From contig NZ_FODZ01000004.1 of the NCBI RefSeq assembly GCF_900110505.1, positions 1 through 64,000 on the forward strand: DNA of 64,000 nt, given 5' to 3'. Positions within the stretch are counted from its first letter, which is position 1. Each line of letters opens with the position of its first letter. Below are positions 44,771-54,351 of the stretch, one piece after another. Source of the stretch: Luteibacter sp. UNC138MFCol5.1. Its GTDB lineage: Bacteria; Pseudomonadota; Gammaproteobacteria; Xanthomonadales; Rhodanobacteraceae. The translations under genes were made by a program, and so were the position numbers. Under the pieces are notes generated by a model that saw nothing but the letters and a program-made list of their open reading frames with translations, searched no databases and was not told where the DNA came from.

Positions 44771-47737
44771 ATGAATGTTTTCCTGGCTGCGCTCGCGATC
44801 GTCGCGGTGGGCCTTTCGGCCTGGACCGAGGCGGCCGCCGAGGAAGTGAAGGTTCCGGGATACGTCGTCACCGTGTGGGGCGCGTCCGAGGGTGCGCCGC
44901 AGGATGTCGGCAACATCGCGCAGACGACCGACGGCACGCTCTGGCTGGGAACGAACAACGGTCTGTTCCGCTTCGACGGTCATCGCTTCACCGAATACGA
45001 CGTGGCCCCCCGGCCGCTGCCGGCGTCGCGCCAGGTCCGCGACGTCGTTCCCGACCCGAAGGGCGGCCTATGGGTGCTCTACGGCGATGCGGTCGAGATC
45101 CATCTCGCGGCGGACGGGCGCACGGTCAGCGTGCCGACCGGGTTGCCGTCGAGCGGTATCGATGGCGCGTTCGTGCACGCCGACGGGCGCACCTTCGTCA
45201 CCGCGAACGACCAGCTGTACGTCCTCGAGGGCGATCGCTGGAAGCGTTGCGAAGCGCCCGAATGGACGTTGCCCTCGGGCGAGATGGACACCCCGTCCAG
45301 CGACGCCGAGGGCGGCATGCTCACCGCCGCCGGGGACGCGATCTATCGCCTGCCGCGAGGCTCGCAGCATTTCGTCGAAGTCGCGAAGCTCGCCGAACCC
45401 GGCTTCGGCGGCCAGCTCGTGGGCGACCCGACCGGGAGGCTCTGGGTGACGTACCGGAAGTACACGGAGGTCCCCGGCATCCGCATGCCCACGCGGCCCG
45501 CGCCGGTGAATACCAACCACATCACGCTCTTCGATCCGCACGGCACGTTCTGGACGGTGCAGCAGGGATGCGACGGCCTTTGCATGGCGCCTTTCGACAC
45601 CGCCGTCGCCGACATGCGCGAAGGACGCCGCCCGACGCGGATGTCCGTCATTCCGGCAGGGAACCTGACCGCCCTCACGCTGATGCGCGACGCGACCGGT
45701 GACATCTGGGTGGGCGCACGGCAGGGACTGATCCGCCTGCACAAGTCGGTCGCGCAACCCATCACGGCCTTCGAGAGGGGACTGGGCTGGTTCGGCGTGT
45801 CGCCGGGCGCGGACGGTACGACGCTGGTGACCACGTACACGCGCGGCGGATACAACAAGATCGGACGCATCGATGGTCAGGACGTCGAGCTGATCGGAGG
45901 GGAGAAGGCCATCTCGGCACTGACGCGTCTTCCGGACGGCAGCGCGGTCCTGGTGGGCGACGACGCGATGTACCGGGTGACGGGCAGCGCGATCGAGACG
46001 ATGTCGCAACGGCCCGGCGTCGGCCCTGCCGCTCCCGTGCATCCCGCGCAGATCGTGTTGCCGCAGGCACCGGGTCGCTTCTGGGTGAGCATCCGGGACG
46101 AGGGACTCTATCTCGTGGACGGCACGAACTGGCGTCACGTCGGTGCGAAGGAGGGATTCCCGACCGTCTATCCGATGAGCGGTGCGCGAGGGCCCGATGG
46201 GACGACGTGGTTCGGTTACGCGGATGGCGCGCTGGCGGCGCTGTCGCCGGGTCCCACGTCGGCACCGCTGATGAGCCGCGTGCCGTCCATCGGCGCGATC
46301 AACGCGATCAGTCCGGGCGATCCGTTCCTCGTCGGTGGCGAAACGGGTGCCGGGATCGTGGAGAACGGAACATTCAGCCCGCTGCGGCTTCGTCGCGGTG
46401 GACTGCTCCGTGGCGTCACAGGCATCGTCCGCACGCCCGATGGAGACGCGTGGTTCAACACGGCCAGGGGCCTGATACGCGTGGCGGCGGGCGACCTGGC
46501 CACGTTGCGTGACGACCCGACGCGAGTCCTTCCGTACGCCATCCTCACCACCGCCGATGGCCTGCCGGGTGGCGCCCAGCAGGTCCGCCCACTGCCTACG
46601 TTGAACCTGGCGTCGGATGGTTTGCTCTGGGTCGCCGGCGTTTCGGGCCTCGCCACCGTGGATCCCCGACACGTTCCGACGGCGAGCGCGGCGGCCCCTG
46701 TTCTTCTGGACATGCGCGATGGAAAGGGCGCGTCGATCCTCGCCGGTGGCGTGTTGCAGCCGGGGTCGCGCGCGATCGACGCCGAGCTCGCGGGGGTGTC
46801 GCTCAGCGATCCGGGGTTCGTGGACCTTCGCTATCGGCTCGTCGGCGTCGACCCGGACTGGCGCCACGCCACGGACGAGGCGCGCATCAGCTACGCGGAT
46901 CTCCCACCCGGTCGCTTCCGCCTCGAAGTGCAGGCGAGGGGGCCGACGGGGGATTGGTCGCCCAGTGTGTTGTCGGCGCCGGTCGATTCCATGCCCGCCT
47001 TCTTCGAGACGCGCTGGTTCGCGGCGCTGATGGTCGTGCTCGTGGTCGCCGCCGCGTTCGCGGGGCATCTCTTCCGGATGGCCGTCGTGCGTCGACGGCA
47101 GGAGGCGACCGCCAACGCGAAGCTTCGCGAGCGCGACCGCATCGCGCGCGAACTGCACGATTCCATGCTCCAGGGCATGGCGGGCGTCATGCTGAGGGTG
47201 ATCGCCTGGGAACGCGACAAGCGGGCGCCCGATGAGTTGCGATCGGGTTTCCGCACCGTCGCCGACCAGCTGTCGTCGCTGATCATGGAGGCGCGGGCGC
47301 GCGTGATCGCGTTGCGGAGCGTCGCGTCGTACCGCATGCCGCTGTCCGAAGCCCTCGCGATGGTGGGCGAGGATTACGGCTCGGCGAGCGCGGCGAGCTT
47401 CCACCTGCGGGTCGAGGGGCAGGAGACGCCGCTCGACGACGTCGCGCACCTGGCCGTCATGGACATCGTGCGCGAGGCGCTCAACAACGCGTTCTCGCAC
47501 GCGCAGGCCACGGCCATCGAAGTGACGCTCCGCTACGGCGACGCCGATCTCGTCGTCGCGGTGAAGGACAACGGCGTTGGCCTCCCGGAGCTCGTGACCG
47601 CCGAAGGACGGCGTCCGGGGCATTGGGGTATGGTGACGATGCGCGAGCGGGCGACCGAGATGGGCGGCGGCGTGTCGATCGACACGGACGGGAGCGGCAC
47701 CACGGTGACGCTGGTGGTGCCGAAACCCCGCACGTGA
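44771..47737 (+). CDS. Sensor histidine kinase with periplasmic beta-propeller (second)
   Basis: 988 residues. A signal peptide (LAALAIVAVGLSAWTEAAA) precedes propeller blades (about 30-690, motifs such as DGTLWLGTNNGLFRF). A Y_Y_Y domain, a membrane helix (FAALMVVLVVAAAFAGHLF) and HisKA_3 with RIARELHDSMLQG (phospho-His about 796) follow. The HATPase has REALNNA and DNGVGL. ATG 44771 gives the signal peptide. It is separated by 137 bp from the porin operon. It is the same family as the kinase at 318 but not a close duplicate. The likely partner is the NarL regulator at 36720; the ligand may be a compound handled by the operon. Confidence 0.9.
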   Translation: MNVFLAALAIVAVGLSAWTEAAAEEVKVPGYVVTVWGASEGAPQDVGNIAQTTDGTLWLGTNNGLFRFDGHRFTEYDVAPRPLPASRQVRDVVPDPKGGLWVLYGDAVEIHLAADGRTVSVPTGLPSSGIDGAFVHADGRTFVTANDQLYVLEGDRWKRCEAPEWTLPSGEMDTPSSDAEGGMLTAAGDAIYRLPRGSQHFVEVAKLAEPGFGGQLVGDPTGRLWVTYRKYTEVPGIRMPTRPAPVNTNHITLFDPHGTFWTVQQGCDGLCMAPFDTAVADMREGRRPTRMSVIPAGNLTALTLMRDATGDIWVGARQGLIRLHKSVAQPITAFERGLGWFGVSPGADGTTLVTTYTRGGYNKIGRIDGQDVELIGGEKAISALTRLPDGSAVLVGDDAMYRVTGSAIETMSQRPGVGPAAPVHPAQIVLPQAPGRFWVSIRDEGLYLVDGTNWRHVGAKEGFPTVYPMSGARGPDGTTWFGYADGALAALSPGPTSAPLMSRVPSIGAINAISPGDPFLVGGETGAGIVENGTFSPLRLRRGGLLRGVTGIVRTPDGDAWFNTARGLIRVAAGDLATLRDDPTRVLPYAILTTADGLPGGAQQVRPLPTLNLASDGLLWVAGVSGLATVDPRHVPTASAAAPVLLDMRDGKGASILAGGVLQPGSRAIDAELAGVSLSDPGFVDLRYRLVGVDPDWRHATDEARISYADLPPGRFRLEVQARGPTGDWSPSVLSAPVDSMPAFFETRWFAALMVVLVVAAAFAGHLFRMAVVRRRQEATANAKLRERDRIARELHDSMLQGMAGVMLRVIAWERDKRAPDELRSGFRTVADQLSSLIMEARARVIALRSVASYRMPLSEALAMVGEDYGSASAASFHLRVEGQETPLDDVAHLAVMDIVREALNNAFSHAQATAIEVTLRYGDADLVVAVKDNGVGLPELVTAEGRRPGHWGMVTMRERATEMGGGVSIDTDGSGTTVTLVVPKPRT

Positions 47738-47753
47738 CGGCCACCGCGCGCGG

Positions 47754-48449
47754 TCAGCCCAGGTGCTTCCTCAGGAACGCCCACGTCCGGTCGTTCGCGG
47801 TCCGGGCGGCCTCCGCGTTGTAATGCGCGCCACCGTGACGCGAGAACGCGTGATTGCAACCCGCGTAGCTGTGAATGGTGACGTTGGGCTTGCCGTCCAG
47901 CGCCTTCTTGATCGCGTTCTGCGCGTCCTGGGAGATGAACTCGTCCTCGTCGGCCAGGTGCATGAGGAAGGGGGCGCGGATCGCGTCCGCCTCGTCGAGG
48001 TATCTGTCGGTGTCGCCACCGTGGAAGGCCACGGCGGCATCCACGGGATGCCGTGCGGCGGTAAGGAAGGTCATCAGGCCGCCAAGGCAATAACCCATGA
48101 CGCCGACCTTGCCGCTCGCGCGCGGCAGGGACGCCGCCGCGGCCATGGTCGCGACGACGTCCCGGACGCCCGCGTCGCGGTCGTACGCCATGTAGAGCGC
48201 AAGGCCCTTCTTCCAGTCGGCCTCGGAGGTCACGCTCAGGTCGACGCCTCGCTCCTGCCGCCAGAACAACTCCGGCGCCACGGCGATGAAGCCTTGCCCG
48301 GCCAGCGCGTCGCACGTCTGACGGATGTCGTCGTTGACGCCGAACACTTCGTGGAGCACCACGACGGCGGGTGCGCGTTCGGCCTGGGGATACGACACGA
48401 AGGCGTCGAACTGCCCGTCGCCGGTCGTCACGGTGATGTTCTCGTGCAT
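47754..48449 (-). CDS. Dienelactone hydrolase family protein
   Basis: 231 residues with the DLH pattern: Glu in LHEVFG, nucleophile GYCLGG (Cys121), Asp in LADEDEF and His in GCNHAFS (His200). These Cys-His-Asp hydrolases open dienelactones or cleave related esters in the cytoplasm. AAGGAG lies before ATG 48449. It converges with the second propeller kinase, leaving 16 bp between stops. Confidence 0.93.
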   Translation of the reverse strand: MHENITVTTGDGQFDAFVSYPQAERAPAVVVLHEVFGVNDDIRQTCDALAGQGFIAVAPELFWRQERGVDLSVTSEADWKKGLALYMAYDRDAGVRDVVATMAAAASLPRASGKVGVMGYCLGGLMTFLTAARHPVDAAVAFHGGDTDRYLDEADAIRAPFLMHLADEDEFISQDAQNAIKKALDGKPNVTIHSYAGCNHAFSRHGGAHYNAEAARTANDRTWAFLRKHLG

Positions 48450-48544
48450 GGTGATGCTCCTTTCGTCGGGCGGAACGCCCCGCCCGGAAGATTACGATAT
48501 CCGCGCTACCGTGACGCCTGTGGGCCGACGATCCGTGCCGAGCC

Positions 48545-50392
48545 TCAGGGCTGTACGAACGAGCCGACGACGGTGAAGTTCGCGCTCTGCGTTTCGCCCA
48601 CGACACGCACGTACCAGCGACCCGACGCGGGCGAGCTCGACGCCACGACTTCCGCGTTGCCCGCATGCCGCGAGACGAGCGTCGCATCCGAACCGTCCGC
48701 GGCGGGTAGCTGGCCCAGGCGCGCGTAGAGGGTGACGTCTCCCGATCCGCCGGTCGTCCTCAGGGTGAGGGCGCGCGCGCCGGTCGGAACGTCGAGGGCG
48801 TACGCGCTCGAACCACCCGTCGGAAGCGCCGCGCCGGTCACGGGCACGTTGCGCGTGAGGATCGTCAGAGGCGGCGGCAGTGGCGTCCCGGCGGCCGCAT
48901 GGATGGCGGCGTTGGCGTCGATGATCCCGGCGCCTAGCGAGGGATTCTGCGCGCTCGGGAACGGTCGCGACGTACTGACCAGGAGCGATTTGAGTTGGCC
49001 GGGCGTCAGCGCCGGTAGTTGGGCCGATCGCGCAGCGGCGATCATCAGGGCGAGGGTTCCGGCCACGTGCGGCGTGGCCTGCGAGGTGCCGGCCATGCCG
49101 CCATAGGCATAGCCGTCGGTGGACTCGTCCGGTTCGTGCGCACCCGTGTTGACCGCCGACCAGACGAAGCCCGCGTCGACGAGTTCGCCCGACGCCGCGT
49201 CGCCGGCATACGCACCGCCGCCGGGTGCCGCCACCGTGACGGTGCTGCCCCAGTTCGAGTAGAACGCGCGCCTGCCGCCGACACCCACCGCGCCCACCGT
49301 GATGACGCCGGGGCAGCTCGCCGGCGAGTAGCCGGCGGCGTTGTCGGCGCTGTTGCCGGCGGCGACGACCACCGTGATTCCGCGCGATACGGCGTTCTGG
49401 ATCGCGATCGCTTCGGGCGAGTCCGGATAGCACTGGCCGGGGCCACCGAGGCTCATGCTGATGACGTCGGCCGGATGGGTGTTGTCCGGAACGCCGTCCA
49501 CATGGCCGCCCGAGGCCCATTCGATCGCATCGGAGATGTCCGACTCGTATCCGCCACAGTGGCCCAGCGCGCGGATCGGGAGTACGCGTGCGCCGGGCGC
49601 CACACCCGCCATGCCGATGCCATTGTTCGTGAGTTCGGCGATGGTTCCGGACACGTGCGTGCCGTGCCACGAACTGTCCTCGGCGGCCTCCGGCGTCGTG
49701 CATCCGCCCGGCGCGTCGTACGGCGCGCCGCTGGTCCAGTCGCCGGTGTCCCATCCGCCCGGCGCACGGTCGTCGGTGTCGCGCCCGGAGATGAAGCCGC
49801 TGGAAATGAAATCGTAGCCGGCGTCGCCCAGTGTCAGGTCGATGTCGGGATGATGCGTCAGGCCGGTGTCGATGACCGCGACGGTCGTGCCGCTGCCGAT
49901 GCCGACCTGCCATGCGTCGACGGCGTTGACGCCGCCGAGGTTGGCGACGGCGGACGCATCCCGCCCGATCGTTTCCATGCTGCCGTTGCCGGGACGGAGG
50001 TGCCATTGATACCGCGTGAAATACGGATCGTCCGGGGTCGCCGCGTTCGCGTACGCGTGGCGGAGGTGGTCGGGTCGCACGCTGGCGACCGCGGGGTCGG
50101 CCGCGATCGCGTTCACGAGATCGGCGAGCGCGGCGTCGGAAAGCTTCGCGTCGATCGCCACGACGTCGAAGCCGCTGGCGAGGGTGCGGACGGGTCGGAC
50201 GGTCGCCCGCGCGGTGCCGCCACGGAGGCGCGACTGCGCCGCGCGGGAGACCACGGCGGCGGCGTTGGCGGCGGTCGACGCGACGCCGGGTTGCATCCGG
50301 ACGATCAGACGGGTCTGGAAGGCGGGTGCGGCGAGCGTCGCCTGGCAGGCCGCGAGCGCGGCAACGAAGGTCAGTGAGCGAAGGATGGTCAT
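48545..50392 (-). CDS. Secreted S8-family serine protease (subtilase) with PPC-like domain
   Basis: 615 residues: signal peptide (to about LAA), an I9-like propeptide (about 30-115), then the catalytic domain with Asp175 (VAVIDTG), His243 (HGTHVSG) and Ser437 (GTSQATPHVAG). The C-terminal domain (about 520-615, VTLYARLGQLP, GRWYVRVVG) is the pre-peptidase PPC type. ATG 50392 has GAGGA 5 bp upstream. It starts 8 bp after the trimeric autotransporter stop, so the two are co-transcribed. It may process the adhesin or act on host or competitor proteins. Confidence 0.92.
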   Translation of the reverse strand: MTILRSLTFVAALAACQATLAAPAFQTRLIVRMQPGVASTAANAAAVVSRAAQSRLRGGTARATVRPVRTLASGFDVVAIDAKLSDAALADLVNAIAADPAVASVRPDHLRHAYANAATPDDPYFTRYQWHLRPGNGSMETIGRDASAVANLGGVNAVDAWQVGIGSGTTVAVIDTGLTHHPDIDLTLGDAGYDFISSGFISGRDTDDRAPGGWDTGDWTSGAPYDAPGGCTTPEAAEDSSWHGTHVSGTIAELTNNGIGMAGVAPGARVLPIRALGHCGGYESDISDAIEWASGGHVDGVPDNTHPADVISMSLGGPGQCYPDSPEAIAIQNAVSRGITVVVAAGNSADNAAGYSPASCPGVITVGAVGVGGRRAFYSNWGSTVTVAAPGGGAYAGDAASGELVDAGFVWSAVNTGAHEPDESTDGYAYGGMAGTSQATPHVAGTLALMIAAARSAQLPALTPGQLKSLLVSTSRPFPSAQNPSLGAGIIDANAAIHAAAGTPLPPPLTILTRNVPVTGAALPTGGSSAYALDVPTGARALTLRTTGGSGDVTLYARLGQLPAADGSDATLVSRHAGNAEVVASSSPASGRWYVRVVGETQSANFTVVGSFVQP

Positions 50393-50400
50393 GGAAGTCC

Positions 50401-52545
50401 TCAAAGATCGAAACCGAAGCCGACGCCGGCGGAGTTCTGCGATCCGCTGAACGCCCCGCCGACACTGACGTGCGCGCGTTCGCCGATGGAGCGCGCGTAA
50501 CCCACGGCCATGGCCTGCTGTCCTCCCTGCGTGCCGATGCCGACGGCGATGCGACCTCCTTGCGTGGACGCACCGCCCGCGTTGATCGCCATCTGCGTCG
50601 ACGCCTGCCCCATCGCACCCGTACGGTTGAGATCGCGATCGAGCGACCGGAAGCGGCGGTTCGTCTCGTCGCGGAACGCGTCGAATTCGTTCCGCCCGAC
50701 GCCGAAGCTGCCGATGCGCGCATCGGTATATGCATTGGCTTTGGCCAGCGTCGTGGCGTCGCCCTGGTCCGCGTACGAGCGCGCCGTGGTCAACGCCTCG
50801 TCGACCTGCCCGACGTTCGCCGCGTCGGTGGCGTGCACGCCGGCGGCCACGTTGCTGACCCGACGCTCGCGACCCTGCGTGCCGACCGACACGGTGTCGG
50901 CCTCCGTCGCGACCGAACCGGCGCCGAGCGCGACGCTGTTGGCGGCTGGTGCGGAGGCTCCGGATCCGACGGCGACCGACGACGCCTCGCTCGCCGCGCT
51001 GCCCGTCCCGACGGCGAGGCCGGGACCGGTGCCGGCCGGCACGCCCGACGACGGTCCCTGCGACACGTCCGCCAGCGATGTCAGCGTCCGGTCGACCGCA
51101 CCGAAGGCGTCCTGCAGGCTCGTGTAGACGGTGCCCTGGATGAGGTAACTCGCACCGGGGCCACCGATGGCGGACAGCGAACGGTTGAGCTGGCCGAGGT
51201 TGACCGCGTCGAAATCGTCCGTGCCGTCGGCGACGCCGGTGAGCTGCCGGCGGAGCACCGGCGATCCGTCGCTGCCGTCGCTGCCGAACGAGACCGTCCC
51301 GGCGCGGAAGTTGCGTGCGCCGGAGCCGAGCGCGACGCCGTCCTCGACGTCGACCTGCGAATACGCGCCGATGGCGATGGCGCCTTTCTGCTCGAGATTG
51401 GCCACGGCGAAGTTGCCGATCGCGATGCTGTCCTCGCCGGTCGCCTGCGCGGCGGAACCGAGCGCCGTCGCGGAAACGCCGGTCGCGACGGCGCCGCTGC
51501 CGAACGCCGACGCCCGGAATCCTATGGCGGAGGTGATCTGGTACGAGCCGAACCCGTAGTCGTGCGCACCGCCCACGGCGGTCGCCTCGTTGTCCACGGC
51601 GCGCGCGAACATGCCGATCGCGACACCCCGGTCGCCGGTCGCCGCCGAAAGGCGTCCCATGGAAATGCTGTCGGGCGACGCGGCGTATGCGGTATAGCCC
51701 GATGCGAACGCGTACATGCCCTCCGCGAACGACCCGGCGCCGATCGCGGTCGCGTAGTCGCCGCCTGCCTCGCTGCCCGACCCGATCGATGTCGACGCGA
51801 GTCCCGCGGCGTTCGGCGCGAGCAGTGGCGTTCCGGGGGAAAATTCGAGCAGCGCACCCGTGGCATCGCGGCCCGCGCTGCCGATGGCGATCGCGCTGGC
51901 GCCCGTCGCCTGGGCACCGGTGCCGATGGCGGTGCCGTTGGTGCTGGAGGCGCTCGCGCCGAATCCGGCGGCGATGGCGTAGTCGCCGCTGGCGTTCGCG
52001 CCGCCGCCGAGCGCCGTCGCCGCCTGCCCCGAGGCGGAGGTGAGGCGCGACACCGGCGAGCCATAGTCGTCGAAACCTTCCGCGTACCCGCCGATGGCCA
52101 GTGCCGACGTACCGGTCACCGAGCTTCCCGCGCCGAACGCCGACGCATAGTCAGCCGTGACCGTCGCGCCGTCGCCGATCGCGGTCGAGTGCGCGCCGGC
52201 GGCGAGGGAGTAACTGCCCAGCGAGAGCGCGCCGATGCCGTAGGCCTGCGCAAAGTAGCCGAGCGCCGTGCTCGCATCGCCCGCCGCGACGGACGAGGCG
52301 CCGCCCGCGACCGATCCCGCGCCCAGCGCCAGTGCATCGTCGCTGCCGTCCGCGGCACCGTCGCCCTGGAAATAGTTGCTTCCCGCCGCCTGCGTTGCGC
52401 GCGCGGTGGGCGCTTGCTGTTCGGGCGCGTTACCATCGACGTTTGCGGCGTTCGACGTGCCGGGCAGGGCAAGCGCGACGCAAAGCGCAAGGAACAGTGG
52501 TGCGTATCCGGCACGGGGGTGCCGGGAGGATGGCAGGCAGGACAT
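50401..52545 (-). CDS. Trimeric autotransporter adhesin (YadA-like)
   Basis: 714 residues. A signal peptide (about 1-34) precedes many YadA-head repeats of the form A-x-A-[IL]-G-x-G/x-x-A (e.g. DSIAIGNFAVA, GAIAIGAYSQV). A neck (RQLTGVADGTDDFDAVNLGQ), a short second head, a second neck (RVSNVAAGVHATDAANVGQV), a coiled-coil stalk (SLDRDLNRTGAMGQAS) and a YadA anchor of four strands ending GVGFGFDL follow. It should trimerise in the outer membrane and mediate adhesion. A subtilase gene follows after 8 bp. Confidence 0.93.
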   Translation of the reverse strand: MSCLPSSRHPRAGYAPLFLALCVALALPGTSNAANVDGNAPEQQAPTARATQAAGSNYFQGDGAADGSDDALALGAGSVAGGASSVAAGDASTALGYFAQAYGIGALSLGSYSLAAGAHSTAIGDGATVTADYASAFGAGSSVTGTSALAIGGYAEGFDDYGSPVSRLTSASGQAATALGGGANASGDYAIAAGFGASASSTNGTAIGTGAQATGASAIAIGSAGRDATGALLEFSPGTPLLAPNAAGLASTSIGSGSEAGGDYATAIGAGSFAEGMYAFASGYTAYAASPDSISMGRLSAATGDRGVAIGMFARAVDNEATAVGGAHDYGFGSYQITSAIGFRASAFGSGAVATGVSATALGSAAQATGEDSIAIGNFAVANLEQKGAIAIGAYSQVDVEDGVALGSGARNFRAGTVSFGSDGSDGSPVLRRQLTGVADGTDDFDAVNLGQLNRSLSAIGGPGASYLIQGTVYTSLQDAFGAVDRTLTSLADVSQGPSSGVPAGTGPGLAVGTGSAASEASSVAVGSGASAPAANSVALGAGSVATEADTVSVGTQGRERRVSNVAAGVHATDAANVGQVDEALTTARSYADQGDATTLAKANAYTDARIGSFGVGRNEFDAFRDETNRRFRSLDRDLNRTGAMGQASTQMAINAGGASTQGGRIAVGIGTQGGQQAMAVGYARSIGERAHVSVGGAFSGSQNSAGVGFGFDL

Positions 52546-52692
52546 GTGGTTTCCCCGGATGGTTCTGGTTTCGCCTGCGAAGCAGGGCCGTCTCGGTGAC
52601 GGCGGCGTCTTTTATAGGCGTCATCTGCCTGCAATACACGCACGTACGCGCACGGAAACCTCACGGACGCTCACTTTTTCCGGAGCCCTGCC

Positions 52693-54351
52693 ATGCCCGT
52701 CGTTCGTCCCGCCATCGCCTGGTTGAAGGCGGCGCCCGTCACCGATCCCATCGATGCACGGCACGCCCCCGCGATCCAGTTCCTGCTGCTCTTCATGATG
52801 GTGACGCTGCCGCTCAACTGGGCTTATCACCTGTTCCTCGTCAGGACGCCGGTGCGGCCGGACATGGTCGTCGACCTTGGCGTCGACGTGATGGTGTGGA
52901 CGACGGCGTTACTCTGCGTGTGGCTCATTCGCCAGGGACGCCTGCGGCGTGCGGTGCAGTGGTTCGTCACGGCCATGCTCGTGGCGCTGGCCATCATGTA
53001 CCTGTCGATCGGCCTGACGCGGCAGATGCTGGACCAGACCTATCCGGTGCTGACCATCGTGCTCGGCGGACTCATCCTCGGCCGGCGTTCGTTGTGGACG
53101 ATCTACGCGCTCATCGTCCTCATGATGTGGGGCGGAGGCATCGTCGACGTGGTGCACCTGACCGCGCGGAACTATCCCCGTCCGTGGCTCGGCGCGGCCA
53201 ATGCGCCGTCGATGTCGATGAGCTACTTCGTGATCACCCTCGTGCTCGATCGCTGCGTGTGGGCGATGCGCGGGGCGCTCGAGGAAGCGAGGAAATCCGG
53301 TGCCGAACTGCTGTCGGCGAACGCGGCGCTGCGCGCGGAGATGCAGGCCCGCGAACGCGCGCAGGAAATGACGCTCTATGCGCATCGCATGGAGACGGTG
53401 GGGCGTCTTTCGGGCGGGATCGCGCACGACGTCAACCACCTCGTCGCCATCGTCGAGGGCGCGGCGGAGCGAAGCCATGCCGTGAACGAGCCGCGCGAGC
53501 TGCGCGCGCTGATCCGCGACATCGGTTCGGCGGCGACGCGCGCCCGCGAGCTGGTCCGCCGCCTCACGGCGTTCGCACGGCGCGGCGGCGCCATGCCGGA
53601 AAGCTTCGACGCCACCCAGGCGATCGACGATATCCGGCCGGTGCTCCGGCAGATCTTCCCGTCCGCCGTGACGCTCGACGTCGATGCCTCGGCCGCCTCG
53701 ATGGTCTGGATGGACCGCAGCCACTTCGACCTCGCGCTGATCAACGTCGCGACGAACGCACGCGACGCCATGGGTGCGTCGGGACGATTCGTCGTCCACG
53801 TCGGCCGACGCAGGCGCGACGACATCATGGGCGTCAGCGTCGCCCTGACGGATAGCGGACCCGGCATGACCGAGGCCATCCTGCGACGCGCGTGCGAGCC
53901 GTTCTTCACGACGAAAGCGCCGGGCAAGGGGACCGGGCTCGGGCTGGCGATGGTCAAGGACATGCTCGTGCGGAACGGCGGAGATCTCGCGATCAGGAGC
54001 GAGCCGGGATTGGGTACCACGGTCGAACTCTGGCTGCCCGAGCGCGTCGAGGACCGGCCGCTCGCGACGGTCCGCGTCATGGTGATCGAATCCGACGATG
54101 CGCGCCGCGACGCCATGTCGACGGCGCTCGAGGACATGGGTTGCATCGTCGTGGCCGTCGCCGGCGCCGGCGAAGCCTCGACGATCCTCGAACATATCGC
54201 CGACGATCTCGACGTGATCCTGGCGTCCGATATCCCCGAGGGAGCGGGTCACCTCGTCGTGATCGCACCTCGGCGCGACGTCGCCGCGGACGCGGCCGCA
54301 CGCATGGCCATCAACGCCTTCCGGTCGCCGGGGCGTCCGGCGGCAGCATGA
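52693..54351 (+). CDS. Membrane sensor histidine kinase with degenerate C-terminal receiver
   Basis: 552 residues. About five hydrophobic segments (27-47, 65-83, 89-108, 117-150, 172-192) precede a coiled linker and HisKA with GGIAHDVNHL (phospho-His245). The HATPase has NVATNARDAM, DSGPGM and KGTGLGLAMV. After residue about 450 a receiver-like segment begins VRVMVIESDDARRDAM, but the phosphoacceptor position reads DVILASDIPEG, so the usual Asp is displaced or lost. The 3' end overlaps the convergent OmpR-type regulator by 41 bp; that regulator is the obvious partner. Confidence 0.88.
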   Translation: MPVVRPAIAWLKAAPVTDPIDARHAPAIQFLLLFMMVTLPLNWAYHLFLVRTPVRPDMVVDLGVDVMVWTTALLCVWLIRQGRLRRAVQWFVTAMLVALAIMYLSIGLTRQMLDQTYPVLTIVLGGLILGRRSLWTIYALIVLMMWGGGIVDVVHLTARNYPRPWLGAANAPSMSMSYFVITLVLDRCVWAMRGALEEARKSGAELLSANAALRAEMQARERAQEMTLYAHRMETVGRLSGGIAHDVNHLVAIVEGAAERSHAVNEPRELRALIRDIGSAATRARELVRRLTAFARRGGAMPESFDATQAIDDIRPVLRQIFPSAVTLDVDASAASMVWMDRSHFDLALINVATNARDAMGASGRFVVHVGRRRRDDIMGVSVALTDSGPGMTEAILRRACEPFFTTKAPGKGTGLGLAMVKDMLVRNGGDLAIRSEPGLGTTVELWLPERVEDRPLATVRVMVIESDDARRDAMSTALEDMGCIVVAVAGAGEASTILEHIADDLDVILASDIPEGAGHLVVIAPRRDVAADAAARMAINAFRSPGRPAAA

